DNA from: Ruficoccus sp. ZRK36 | GTDB lineage: Bacteria > Verrucomicrobiota > Verrucomicrobiia > Opitutales > Cerasicoccaceae | Assembly: GCF_019603315.1 (NCBI RefSeq) | Contig: NZ_CP080649.1 | Location: 3,172,176-3,236,175, forward strand | DNA length: 64,000 bases | Direction: 5' to 3' | The notes under the pieces: model-generated | Told to the model about the DNA's origin: nothing | Seen by the model: the letters and a program-made list of their open reading frames with translations, nothing else | The model's database searches: none | Position numbers and translations under genes: made by a program | Part shown: positions 9,701 through 17,809 of the stretch, piece after piece | How the letters are laid out: every line of letters begins with the position of its first letter | Numbering within the stretch: position 1 is the stretch's first letter

Positions 9701-10924
9701 ATCGTCAACAAGCTCTCCGACGAGGGTATCATCCACATCGGTAATCAGGCCACGGGCGTGTACAACCTCATCGCAGGTACGATCAACATCAGCGGCGCCA
9801 ATGGCATGGTGCTCGGTCGCTCCGGCACCTGGGGTGACGGTGACGGCACGCTGAACATCAGCGGCGGGGACCTCACCTTTACCGAGGGCACGGACTTGCT
9901 CCTGGGCGGGGCTCAGGATACCGAGCCTCTCACGGGCTCGGGTACGGTCAACCAGACCGGCGGTACCGTCTCGATCCGCGACGGTGGCAGCCTCGTCATC
10001 GGGCAGCGCGGTACCGGCACGTACAATCTCGACGGTGGCGTCCTCGAGGCCGGCGGCAGCAACCGCATCCGTACCGGTAACAGCGGCGCGGCCAACTTCC
10101 GCTTCGGCGGCGGTACCCTGCGCGTGATTGAGAGCGACCTGACCGTCAGCACCGGCATCAACCCGGAGCTGCGCACCGGCACGACATCGACCGTCGACAC
10201 CAACGGCCTGAACGCCAGCTTTGCGGGTAACTTCACCGGCTCTGGTAAGCTCGTGAAAAACGGCATTGGTAACCTGACCCTCACCGGCACCAACACGAAT
10301 ACCGGCGAGTTTGAAATCAATCAGGGCCTGCTGACCGTGAACGGCTCTCTCGGTGGCACACTCGTCGTAAACAACGCTGGCACCCTGGCGGGAACGGGCA
10401 CGATCAACGCCGCGACAACCATCAATGGTATTCTCGCCCCCGGTAACTCACCCGGCATCCTGACCTTCACCAATGGGCTGACCCTGGCTGAAGATTCCAC
10501 CGTCCAGATCGAATTCATCGACAACACCACCAGTGGCCGTGGCACGAACTTCGATGGTGTGGACGTAACCGGTGGCACGCTGACCATTGATCCGGCTGCA
10601 TCGCTCTACCTGTCGTTTGACGGTAACTCCTCCATCGTCAACTTCACGGATGCGTTCTGGGATACCAACCAGTCCTGGCTGATCTTTGACAACACGCTTC
10701 CCCCCGATGTGAACCTGGCCGTGTTCAATAACATCCAGGTCTCGCAGGACGCTTACGGCAACGACTTCGATGCCGGGGTCGGCAGCTTCACGCTGTCACT
10801 GATAGACGACGACGTATACCTGGACTTCACGGCGGTCCCCGAGCCCTCCGTCACTGCGCTTCTGCTGGCGCTTGGAGCCTCGGTCGTGGTCTGGCAGCGC
10901 CGTCGTAATCGCAAGGCCAGCTGA
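6791..10924 (+). CDS. Autotransporter-like beta-repeat surface protein with PEP-CTERM anchor
   Basis: 1377 residues from ATG 6791; a GTG three codons upstream is possible. Signal peptide: MKKTDRILSS then a hydrophobic run ending SAYA. The body is built of many degenerate beta-helix repeats of the type GTVNQTGG / GTYNL / LNISGG, as in passenger-associated-transport repeat proteins. It ends with a PEP-CTERM sorting signal: VPEPS, a 16-residue hydrophobic segment and RRRNRK. Proteins with this tail are exported and processed by an exosortase, usually linked to exopolysaccharide. No autotransporter barrel is present, so secretion relies on the sorting tail. A strong terminator follows. The exosortase encoded at 14258 is of another subtype, so a separate PEP-type exosortase probably lies elsewhere in the genome. 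Confidence 0.85.
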   Translation: MKKTDRILSSLFLWTVLGLGISGSAYADNAAITGFGDGSPGDGWQPDDVRLNNVNIITDDTHAPASGATNDPSAVENQIYWSNNYGTRGNLGGVHLDQSGPSSKSTISLINSPTGFGSASSLLNTDFRADFGYSVVSRSSPSSYSPPSLKIGIQSSLWGTGTGESQDGFSASRSGEGSWDIIIVGWNQNADEAGEFYNESYTYSGTGDNIWYVYGQAGNGFYGSGPLGTFNSLEEIMESEIVLNGKGTLGDLVSNGTVANMQFGVGSGGDEASSSLDWAAVNFLNDGDVIDFVDASTWVGATTGTQDFALATNWSDDEGPSATQNVVFTDVATFTAAINNDTDARSIGVLNGDVTLNVASGMTLTLNDDGYLFTENDATMNLTGDGSTEAAAIETYGDTNISSTVTLSGGSEDNPNYEGRYGIIVAEDGDLVLQNGADVTVAQDGISPDIYVGGEEDGNYATLTLESGSSLELIGSGSGSAQLFVGNGSTGVLSIDGGTLTLGLDGALARLEVGMDGGYGTVNMTDGLITSAQYDTGQYVTYDVGWGTGSTGIVNQTGGTVDFDTAAALQIGVVGGSGTYNLHNDASLILGGDGSTFYLGESTDGVGVMNLYDNAQFIQEIDTQSFIGEGGSGTINQYGSGTVVEFRGDTAGRAAWFGTAAGGSGTYNLEDGALTFDTVNLRFGSSEDSTGVLNQSGGTLTATNTTTSIGTNGDGEYNMSGGTASFDGDVTVASGSSSTGSITQTGGTISITDGAQLKFGSGTGSYTLTEGTLEIGGTNGILNGSGDNTFTLGGGTLKVIDSDLTTSMDLTVVNNETLPAFTPSVIDTNGLNATLSGGINGDGWLVKTGDGNLNLQTADRTFYALAVEEGEIEHISGTTNLARLLIGAEPSVLGVANGTFTLTDGTINLNQTNGADLFVGSQDTAANTGVLNIDGGVINLGDGSDGALRSDMYVGAFGTTGSGTVNQTGGIVNKLSDEGIIHIGNQATGVYNLIAGTINISGANGMVLGRSGTWGDGDGTLNISGGDLTFTEGTDLLLGGAQDTEPLTGSGTVNQTGGTVSIRDGGSLVIGQRGTGTYNLDGGVLEAGGSNRIRTGNSGAANFRFGGGTLRVIESDLTVSTGINPELRTGTTSTVDTNGLNASFAGNFTGSGKLVKNGIGNLTLTGTNTNTGEFEINQGLLTVNGSLGGTLVVNNAGTLAGTGTINAATTINGILAPGNSPGILTFTNGLTLAEDSTVQIEFIDNTTSGRGTNFDGVDVTGGTLTIDPAASLYLSFDGNSSIVNFTDAFWDTNQSWLIFDNTLPPDVNLAVFNNIQVSQDAYGNDFDAGVGSFTLSLIDDDVYLDFTAVPEPSVTALLLALGASVVVWQRRRNRKAS

Positions 10925-10956
10925 TAGCCAGCCACCACGAAAAGACTTCACAACAA

Positions 10957-10990
10957 ACCCCGGCTCGCACCTGCGAAGCCGGGGTTTTTC
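10957..10990 (+). terminator. Rho-independent terminator after the PEP-CTERM gene
   Basis: Perfect 9-bp stem ACCCCGGCT / AGCCGGGGT with an 11-nt loop, followed by TTTTC, 33 bp after the stop codon. Confidence 0.9.
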
Positions 10991-11087
10991 TTTGTCGAAT
11001 GTAAACGCTAAGGGCGTTGAAGAGATAGCCGTTTAGAACCTCCAGAGAGGTTATGTATCCCCTGCCCTCGTCTACAGCGCGCAGCAG

Positions 11088-11306
11088 CTACATCTGTCTT
11101 TGCTGCTCCAGTGGGATGCGCTTGGTGTTCCAGTGGAATTTTTTCTGGATGTCCTTGTACATGGCGCGCACTTCCGACTCGGAGCCCTGGAAGCTGCACT
11201 TGATGCAGTAGTGCTGGTCATTCTCGTGCTGCATGAGCACGTCCACGTCCCGTGAGAAACACACGGGGCAGCGCATGACTGATGTATCGTTAAAAGCCTG
11301 TTCCAT
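11088..11306 (-). CDS. Small zinc-ribbon protein
   Basis: 72 residues with two Cys pairs, CPVC at about residue 13 and CIKC at about residue 34, the spacing of a single zinc ribbon; the C-terminal half is charged and helical. No signal peptide is visible, so it is probably cytoplasmic. It lies 30 bp downstream of the 583-residue gene on the same strand and may be co-transcribed. I do not recognise a function. Confidence 0.65.
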   Translation of the reverse strand: MEQAFNDTSVMRCPVCFSRDVDVLMQHENDQHYCIKCSFQGSESEVRAMYKDIQKKFHWNTKRIPLEQQRQM

Positions 11307-11336
11307 CGTTCGATCCGTTAAGGTTCTGAGTGTTGT

Positions 11337-13088
11337 TTAAATTTTTGACAGTTTCAGCTCGCTCTCGACGCTGCCGTTACCGGTCAGCTGATGCGTGAGC
11401 TGGAGTGTAAAGTACGGACTGAAAAGCGTCCCGCACCGGAGGGTACCCCCCGTGACAGTTGCACCGGTAGCACTCAGGCTGAGCAAGGTGCTGACCTGAG
11501 GCACACGTGCGCAGACGGTACTGGCACCGTCCACCGACACAGGCACACCCGAGTAGTCAAAGTCCAGCTCCGTGCCATTAGGCCCGTCGGCCTTCAGCGT
11601 GATGCCAGTCAGGTCCTCGGCATACTCCGTGCGGCCGGGAGCGCCCTTGAGGTGCTCGGTCACAGTAAGAGTCGCCGACGGGTCCGACAGCCCCTGAATC
11701 GTGCGCGTAATACCCGTGCAGCCGGTGTTGTGTCCGAAAACATAGGTCGTAACGACTTCACCGCTCAGACCGTTGGCGAAGCTGAACTTCGCAGGCGTCA
11801 GCGTCAGTGTGGAGGCCTCGTCCGTACGCTCAAGCTTGGCAACCTTCGTGCGGACGCCTGCCAGGTCGATGCTCTCGTCCCCGTGCCCGATGAGGCATGA
11901 GGTGCGGGAGCCATCCTCGTAGTGGTGGGCGAAACCGGTGCGCTGCTGCGACTGGATCAGGTACGGATATGAGCCAATCTCGCGGTTGGGAGTATCCGGC
12001 CCGGTCTCGACCGCGTGGCGGCCAGCGTAGCTACGCATATCCCCGATCGAGCCCCCCTGGGCCGTATCGACCAGCATGCGCTGCTCGCCGTCGAGATACC
12101 AGAAGTAGTGCTTACCGGAGCCGTAGAGCATTTCCTTGGCGTGGTAGACCTCGGGCTCGCCGTACTGGCGGTTTTCCCGGAACCAGCGACCGTACTCGCT
12201 CAGGTACATATCCTGAGCCGCGCCCTGCTCGCGCAGCTCCACCAGATAGCGCAGCATGGTGCGGTACAGGTGCCAGCAAACTTCGGGCGGGTACTCGCTG
12301 TTGTGGTTCCACGTCAGCCAGTTTACCCCGACAAAGGTATTCAGGTACGAAGGCCGTCCGTTGAACTCCTCCTGCATGCGATACTGGTCGATGAGGTTCA
12401 GGTCGTACGGGTTAAACGAGGCCTCATTACCCATGCCGCGAACAACGTTCGGCGGATGGCTGGCCCAGAAGTCATTGCGCCCTTCGTAGGAGAGGCTCAT
12501 GTCGCGCACCAGGTGCGGTACGGCGACCACACCCGCGCTGTCCTCCTCGGAGACTGCGGGGCGCAGGCTGTGGCTCTTGCTCGGGAACCAGGGGCCCCAG
12601 GGCATCCCCTCGTTAAAGAGGTACCAGCTGTGGTTACAGCCATGAAAGACGCGAACGCCCTCCTCGAAGCAACCGCCGATGACGGTCTCACACTCGGGGC
12701 AGAGCTCCTTTAGGATAGCCAGTGAAGAGCTGTCGAAGTGGTAGCTGCCCACGGCAGTCGGCGCCTTACCAAAGACGGCCTTGAAGCGGGTGAGGATCTT
12801 GTCCAGGACTTCGCGTTTCTTCGCCTTGTTAAACAGCCAGATGGCGTGGAGGTTACCCACCAGTTTATCCATATCCGGACCATCCAGGTCATGCAGCGCG
12901 AGCCCGATCTCGTCGCCATACTCCTTGGCGTCGTCCATCAAGACCTTGAGCATCGCCTCGTCAAAGAGGTCCTTGTAGTGGACGAAGACCGTGGTCTTGA
13001 TGCCCATCTCGTGGACCGTCTGCTGCTGCTCGCGAAAGACGGAGTATTTGGCACCCTGTGCGGTGCGGTGCATGATATTATATAACAT
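11337..13088 (-). CDS. Unrecognised protein with a NodB/glycosidase-like N-terminal region
   Basis: 583 residues, no signal peptide. The first 250 residues (GIKTTVFVHYKDLFDE, EIGLALHDLDGP, AVGSYHFDSSS, WGPWFPSK) resemble a TIM-barrel or NodB-type polysaccharide deacetylase/glycosidase, with candidate acidic and His residues in LALHDLDGPD. A central Trp/Tyr-rich part (NTFVGVNWLTWNHNSEYPPEVCWHLYR) fits carbohydrate binding, and the C-terminal 200 residues look like beta-sandwich. The gene sits 129 bp after a SASA-type esterase on the same strand, consistent with a polysaccharide context. Family membership was not identified. An alternative is a glycoside hydrolase with a C-terminal beta domain. 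Confidence 0.6.
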   Translation of the reverse strand: MLYNIMHRTAQGAKYSVFREQQQTVHEMGIKTTVFVHYKDLFDEAMLKVLMDDAKEYGDEIGLALHDLDGPDMDKLVGNLHAIWLFNKAKKREVLDKILTRFKAVFGKAPTAVGSYHFDSSSLAILKELCPECETVIGGCFEEGVRVFHGCNHSWYLFNEGMPWGPWFPSKSHSLRPAVSEEDSAGVVAVPHLVRDMSLSYEGRNDFWASHPPNVVRGMGNEASFNPYDLNLIDQYRMQEEFNGRPSYLNTFVGVNWLTWNHNSEYPPEVCWHLYRTMLRYLVELREQGAAQDMYLSEYGRWFRENRQYGEPEVYHAKEMLYGSGKHYFWYLDGEQRMLVDTAQGGSIGDMRSYAGRHAVETGPDTPNREIGSYPYLIQSQQRTGFAHHYEDGSRTSCLIGHGDESIDLAGVRTKVAKLERTDEASTLTLTPAKFSFANGLSGEVVTTYVFGHNTGCTGITRTIQGLSDPSATLTVTEHLKGAPGRTEYAEDLTGITLKADGPNGTELDFDYSGVPVSVDGASTVCARVPQVSTLLSLSATGATVTGGTLRCGTLFSPYFTLQLTHQLTGNGSVESELKLSKI

Positions 13089-13217
13089 ACGTATATTCCT
13101 CTACCTCTTGGCTATCGTTCTGATGATGGTCACCACGCACGGGTGACATTCACGTATAAAAGTTCTCACTCTTGGTCTGCGCACACGAAACCATGCGCGA
13201 CGCTCCCTGACCGCCTC

Positions 13218-14051
13218 TTATGGCTGCGGCTCGCTGATGACCTCCTCATAGACCTCGGCGTACCGGCGGCCGAACTCGCGCTGCGACTCGGCGTTAAAGT
13301 GAATCATGTCGGGGTTGCTGGTCAGCCCGTCGCTGGGGACGAACCCCACATAGGGCAGCTCCCTGGCGATCTCCTGCTGAGCCTGATCGACCTTGCGGCG
13401 GCTACTGTTCCAGTGCTTGCCGGGATACTGGCCGAGCTGCCCGATGATGATGGGCAGGTCCGGGTCGTTGAACTCCGTGCGAAATCGTTTGATCAGCTCG
13501 ATGAGCCGCTCCTTGTACATCTCTGCGTTGGGCTCCTTGCTGTCTGACTCACCCTGGTGCCAGAGCACGCCCATCAGCGTACCGTCCTGCATCGCACGGC
13601 GCGTACGCTCCAGCGCATCGTCGTAGGGGTGGCTGCGTGTCTGATCATGATAGCCGCCGGGCACCCATGTCGTGATGGATGAGCCCCCACAGGCGGTAGG
13701 GATAAGGCCGATGACCACGGTGTCGTCCTCCTCGGTCAGAGCCTCGGCAAAGGACCGCCCCGGCCCGACACCGGCAGCCTTCTTATCATAATGGACCGGA
13801 TCAACCGCCGGTACCCACCGGCCCTCGCGGTTAAGCATCAGCACGCGCGGATTCGGCTCATTATCCTGAGGGTCCACGAAGCCGCGGCCCGCCATGTTGG
13901 ACTGCCCCGCCAGCAGAAACAAATGGAAGTGCTCCTTGTCCGGGATAGCCACTTCGCCGCCGTTCGCGCAGGCAGTCGTTACGCCGAGAAACGGCAGGGT
14001 AAAGCTCAGGGTACAAAACAGCCTAAGGCTGCGTAGAAAACTTACTTTCAT
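13218..14051 (-). CDS. Secreted SASA-type carbohydrate acetylesterase
   Basis: 277 residues from ATG 14051; an in-frame ATG at 14060 is also possible. Signal peptide: hydrophobic segment ending GVTTACANGG. The mature part has the block I motif LLAGQSNMAGRG, whose Ser is the predicted nucleophile, and GVLWHQGESDS, a catalytic-region motif of the sialate O-acetylesterase/DUF303 (SGNH) family. MIHFNAESQREFGRRYAE near the end supplies the likely catalytic His. Such enzymes remove acetyl groups from plant or microbial polysaccharides. It is the upstream gene of a possible three-gene minus-strand unit with the 583-residue protein and the zinc ribbon. Confidence 0.82.
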   Translation of the reverse strand: MKVSFLRSLRLFCTLSFTLPFLGVTTACANGGEVAIPDKEHFHLFLLAGQSNMAGRGFVDPQDNEPNPRVLMLNREGRWVPAVDPVHYDKKAAGVGPGRSFAEALTEEDDTVVIGLIPTACGGSSITTWVPGGYHDQTRSHPYDDALERTRRAMQDGTLMGVLWHQGESDSKEPNAEMYKERLIELIKRFRTEFNDPDLPIIIGQLGQYPGKHWNSSRRKVDQAQQEIARELPYVGFVPSDGLTSNPDMIHFNAESQREFGRRYAEVYEEVISEPQP

Positions 14052-14257
14052 AGAAACCATCTATAACTTAGTCGTATCGGATTTCTCTGGTTGAGATCAA
14101 TCACGCTGCCGATCAATACGTATTAAAGGACGGATTTCCCCGATGCCTCTGCGAACAACCAGAGAGGAAAATATTCAATCTCAATTTCACTACTAACAAG
14201 GTGATATAATAATTTATACCTCGTCATTCGACCCTTGCCTCTATTGAAGGTTTTAAG

Positions 14258-14797
14258 GTGAAGAGCCCCTCGTCATACTTGCCCTGTATTTTTTCTGCAT
14301 GCTTGCTGATCGGTCTATTCACGCTCAAGCACTTCTTCCCCGAGATAGCCTCGGATGGCTTTGTGCTGCCGGGAGGAAAACTAGCGGCATGGATGCTGGG
14401 GGCCGCCCCTGCGACCTGGGATGGTGCCAGTGTCAGCTTCTATGTGCAGGGGCTTCTGGTGCAGGTGACTTCAGCCTGTAGCGGGTATGGGTTTTTCTGC
14501 ATTCTATCTGCCTGGGTGGGCTATCAGCTCGGCTCAAAAGGCTTGCGATTCGTACTTCTGCTTCTGCCCGCGTGCTGGCCACTCGCGGTCTGCATTAACG
14601 CACTGCGCGTAACAGCTTCGGTTCATACGCGCCAACTGGCCGCCGAGTTTCTGCCCGACACGTACTTCAATGTCGTCCATCAGGCCACGGGGATGCTTGT
14701 TTTCCTTACGTTTCTGATCCTCGTGTCCATCATCATTCAAATCGTTGCCCGTCATGTCTCAGCCTCAGCCCCCGCAAAAACACTCCCTACTGCCTGA
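14258..14797 (+). CDS. xrtK: Exosortase (exosortase K-like)
   Basis: 179 residues, several membrane helices. The exosortase/archaeosortase catalytic triad is visible: Cys74 in TSACSGYGFF, Arg117 in INALRVTASV and His141 in NVVHQATGM. The GTG start at 14258 is preceded by GAAGG with 7-nt spacing. The gene is short compared with PEP-type XrtA and overlaps by 44 bp a gene for a VIT-domain protein with a C-terminal sorting tail. That pairing is the one I know for exosortase K and MSEP-CTERM proteins, so the subtype is inferred mainly from the neighbour. It should act in the inner membrane as a transpeptidase on the partner's tail. Confidence 0.82.
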   Translation: MKSPSSYLPCIFSACLLIGLFTLKHFFPEIASDGFVLPGGKLAAWMLGAAPATWDGASVSFYVQGLLVQVTSACSGYGFFCILSAWVGYQLGSKGLRFVLLLLPACWPLAVCINALRVTASVHTRQLAAEFLPDTYFNVVHQATGMLVFLTFLILVSIIIQIVARHVSASAPAKTLPTA

Positions 14798-17705
14798 TGC
14801 CCTCCGCCGCCCCCACATGCTGCTGTGGATTTGGGCGCTGCCCATGGGCATTCTCCTGTTGCTCAATTACCGGTCGTGGTGGGTGGTCGAGGGAGAGATG
14901 TCCCCCGAGCAGCAACATCTGGCACTCCTGTGGGGCGGACTCAACCTCTGCAACCTCCTCGCGGCTCTGGCCACATACGCCATCCTGAAGTGGAAGCGTG
15001 CCACATCTAACTGGCTCATCGGCACCATCCAACTCATCCTGCAATGCGGGTTCCTGTGGTTCGCGACCATACAGGCGAGTGAGGTACTGCCAGCGAGCGT
15101 CACCACATGGATTCTCCCCCCAGAGCATGTGGTCTTTAACCATTGGACATGGGTGATGCCGTCCGCATTCTTCGGGGTAGTGCTCCTGGCTGGATTCCCT
15201 CTCCGATACAGCCTCAGAAGCGAGACAGGGCTGTCAATCCTGGCAGTCGTTGCGGGACCGGTGTTGTTTTACGCCGTCATAAACCTTTCCATGTTTTTTT
15301 CAATAGCGGCTCCTGTCGCATTGGTTACGGCGCTAGCTATCCTGCTCACGACCATATCCAGCTTGTTGCTTGGGTTGGGGCTAGTCCGACTGCTGCTGAT
15401 TCGGCTATCGTGCCTCCTGAAGAGAAAAGCCAGGGCCATGAATGTGCTGGTCGTGCTCTTTGCTCTGGTGCTGCCTCTGGGGGGGCTTCTGCTAAACCGC
15501 TCAATCCCTTTCCCAGCCGATTACCAAAGCATATGGGTCTACGTGCTGACGGTCCTCAATGCCATCGTCCTGAGCGTACCTGCCAGCCGCTCACCGTGGG
15601 TTAACGCTGCCCTCCTGCTGCTGCGCAGTCTGCTATTTCCTTTTACCCTCTACTTCTTCCTCGTTTTCCTCCCCTACCTTCCTCTTGCCATTCCGGCGAT
15701 TATAGCCGTGGCGACGGGTTTCCTCATCCTTGCGCCGACCGTCCTGTTCATCGTTCATGTACTGCGCCTGCGTGACGTGTGGACCGGTGAGCTGCCCTTC
15801 GGGCGAGCTACGGCATTCGGGCTGAGTTTGCTGGCCTTTGCGGTACTGCCCGGCTTCATCACGCTGCAATCGCTCTATCTCGGCCACCAGCTCAGAAACG
15901 GACTCAATTGGGTATATGCCCCCGATGCCACTTCGCAGGCTGCTTTCGATGGGAATCCCGAGGCCGTCACGGAGGCGTGCCTGTGGTTACATGATTACAA
16001 AAGCGATCGCTTTCTACCCTACCTGACGCCTTACCGCGAGTGGCTCATGTTCGACGGCTTTGTGCTCCCGGACGACAAACTGACCCACGTCTACGAGGCT
16101 TTCAGCGGTAAGCCCCTCGATTTTGACGAAACAAACCTGAGGTCCAGCTTCGGCTTCTTCAGCATGCAGCGCAGTAACCGTGATCGCAACCGCAACCGTA
16201 GCCGTAACCGTCTGTTACGGGCGGCGTCTCCACCCGCTCGTCACGTCAATCTGGAGATGCTGTCCTCAAGCGTATCTGTCGATGCCGACGCGATTACCCG
16301 CAGCACCCTCAAGCTCGACCTCAAGGCTGAGGACACGCACGCTCAGCTCGAATACCAGTGCAACTTCACGCTCCCAGCAGGCGCGGTCGTCAGCGGCTTC
16401 TGGCTGCATATCGGCGATGAGCGTGTGCCGGGGCGGATTTTTGAGAAGAAGACAGCCCTGTGGGTCTACCAGATGATCCGCGACAGCCGCCGGGACCCCG
16501 GGCTGCTCTACTATACAGGCCCGCATGAACTGACGCTCCACGTCTTTCCCTTTAACTCCGGCGAGACACGTACCGTGGAGCTGGAGCTGATGTACCCTGA
16601 GGGCTTGGTGCGCACCGTCGAAATCGACGGAATAACCGCGCAACTGGGGAATATTGAACACGTCGCAGTGTCCTCATCAAACGCCGATTCCGTGGTTCTA
16701 AACAAGCCTGCGCTCGACGGCTTACCCCTTATTCAGCGTAAGCCGTACTGGCATTTCATCATCGATCACTCCACACAAGCCCTTCCGCCGGAAACAACGC
16801 TGGAGTGCATCCAGTCCGTACTCGAGAGCCATCCCTCCGTCACCGAAATGCGGGCCACCCTGGTAAACTTTGAGAGCGGGCAAAGCTATGACAATCTGGA
16901 TGATCTTAAGAGAGCCCTCATGGAGAATAAGCTGACCGCCAGGGGCGGTTTCCTGCCCGATCGCGCAATCATGCAGGCTTTAACTGCCTATGCGAACGAA
17001 ACCCTGCGCACCGATGCCGACTACGACACATACCCGGTTTTCGTGATCATCTCCGATCAATCCATAAAGCCATGGGAGCTCGACCTCAGCCCCCTCGCAG
17101 GCTGGGTCCCTGAAACGCCCGGCGTAGCGGTCACCGGCCCCGGTGAAGCATCGGGCATCGACTGGCAGGGGAACCCGATGGAGGCGCTTGCCCCCACTCC
17201 GGTACTCCCGGTAAGCATGCTCGCGAAAGGCGACTCTGTCCGGCCTCTGCCTGGCGGGGCCTGGAGCGCGGTAGCCACTTTTACGCCTGAGAGTCGCGGG
17301 CAGGAGCTACGTTTCCTGGAGTCCGAAGGGCGTACCTTTGTGCCGCTCGATCAACTCACTGAATTGTCCTTAGAGAATCCCTATATCAAAGCGACGAACC
17401 TCCAATCGGCTTCGCTCGCAGCCGAGCAAAACCCTGCCAGACTCACAGGGGCCCTGCCTGAGCTCGTTAGTACCAGTAAGGCACAGGGCATCTTGATCCC
17501 CCAAACCAGCTATATCGTAGTGGAGAACTCCGCACAGTGGCGGATGCTGGAAAAAACAGAAAAGGAAAAACTGGACGCAAATCCGAATCTGGAACTGGTG
17601 GAAACTCCTGAGCCTGCCATCTGGCTGCTCGGCATCTCATTGTTTGCTTTCGAGGCAGTACGACGCAGGATCATCGCGTCATCGCGGACGAAGCAGCCTG
17701 AATGA
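14754..17705 (+). CDS. MSEP-CTERM-type membrane protein with VIT domain, exosortase partner
   Basis: 983 residues from ATG 14754. About ten N-terminal membrane helices fill residues 20-395. A soluble part follows with an Arg-rich linker near 475-490 and a VIT-type domain around 510-620 (GAVVSGFWLHIGDE, KKTALWVYQMI, HVFPFNSGETRTVELE). A VWA-like stretch (TYPVFVIISDQS) is near 760. The end is a sorting tail: ETPEPAIW, a hydrophobic segment, then RRR. It matches the architecture known for MSEP-CTERM proteins, each normally the sole substrate of a neighbouring exosortase K. The start overlaps that exosortase by 44 bp. The sorting motif here reads TPEP instead of MSEP. The biological role of the family is not established. 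Confidence 0.8.
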   Translation: MSQPQPPQKHSLLPDALRRPHMLLWIWALPMGILLLLNYRSWWVVEGEMSPEQQHLALLWGGLNLCNLLAALATYAILKWKRATSNWLIGTIQLILQCGFLWFATIQASEVLPASVTTWILPPEHVVFNHWTWVMPSAFFGVVLLAGFPLRYSLRSETGLSILAVVAGPVLFYAVINLSMFFSIAAPVALVTALAILLTTISSLLLGLGLVRLLLIRLSCLLKRKARAMNVLVVLFALVLPLGGLLLNRSIPFPADYQSIWVYVLTVLNAIVLSVPASRSPWVNAALLLLRSLLFPFTLYFFLVFLPYLPLAIPAIIAVATGFLILAPTVLFIVHVLRLRDVWTGELPFGRATAFGLSLLAFAVLPGFITLQSLYLGHQLRNGLNWVYAPDATSQAAFDGNPEAVTEACLWLHDYKSDRFLPYLTPYREWLMFDGFVLPDDKLTHVYEAFSGKPLDFDETNLRSSFGFFSMQRSNRDRNRNRSRNRLLRAASPPARHVNLEMLSSSVSVDADAITRSTLKLDLKAEDTHAQLEYQCNFTLPAGAVVSGFWLHIGDERVPGRIFEKKTALWVYQMIRDSRRDPGLLYYTGPHELTLHVFPFNSGETRTVELELMYPEGLVRTVEIDGITAQLGNIEHVAVSSSNADSVVLNKPALDGLPLIQRKPYWHFIIDHSTQALPPETTLECIQSVLESHPSVTEMRATLVNFESGQSYDNLDDLKRALMENKLTARGGFLPDRAIMQALTAYANETLRTDADYDTYPVFVIISDQSIKPWELDLSPLAGWVPETPGVAVTGPGEASGIDWQGNPMEALAPTPVLPVSMLAKGDSVRPLPGGAWSAVATFTPESRGQELRFLESEGRTFVPLDQLTELSLENPYIKATNLQSASLAAEQNPARLTGALPELVSTSKAQGILIPQTSYIVVENSAQWRMLEKTEKEKLDANPNLELVETPEPAIWLLGISLFAFEAVRRRIIASSRTKQPE
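16174..16212 (+). repeat. Short Arg/Asn codon repeat inside the MSEP-CTERM gene
   Basis: Six-base units close to CGCAAC or CGTAAC are repeated about six times, encoding alternating Arg-Asn/Ser/Asp in a linker between the membrane part and the VIT domain. Such repeats can change length by slippage in steps of two codons. Confidence 0.7.
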
Positions 17706-17809
17706 CGCATGAGGGCTTCGAGACGGAGTTATTTCTAAAGTCTAGTCGTCCCTAGATTAGGGTATTGACTTCCCGGCATGGGGCATCGCCTATAAAGGCA
17801 AAACTAATC

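Noticed and set aside
6791-10924. True type V autotransporter
   Set aside because: Passenger-like repeats are present but there is no C-terminal beta-barrel; the tail is a PEP-CTERM signal.
17765-17796. Sigma-70 promoter TTGACT / TATAAA before the large secreted protein
   Set aside because: The spacing is 20 bp, longer than the usual 16-18, so it was not listed as a promoter.
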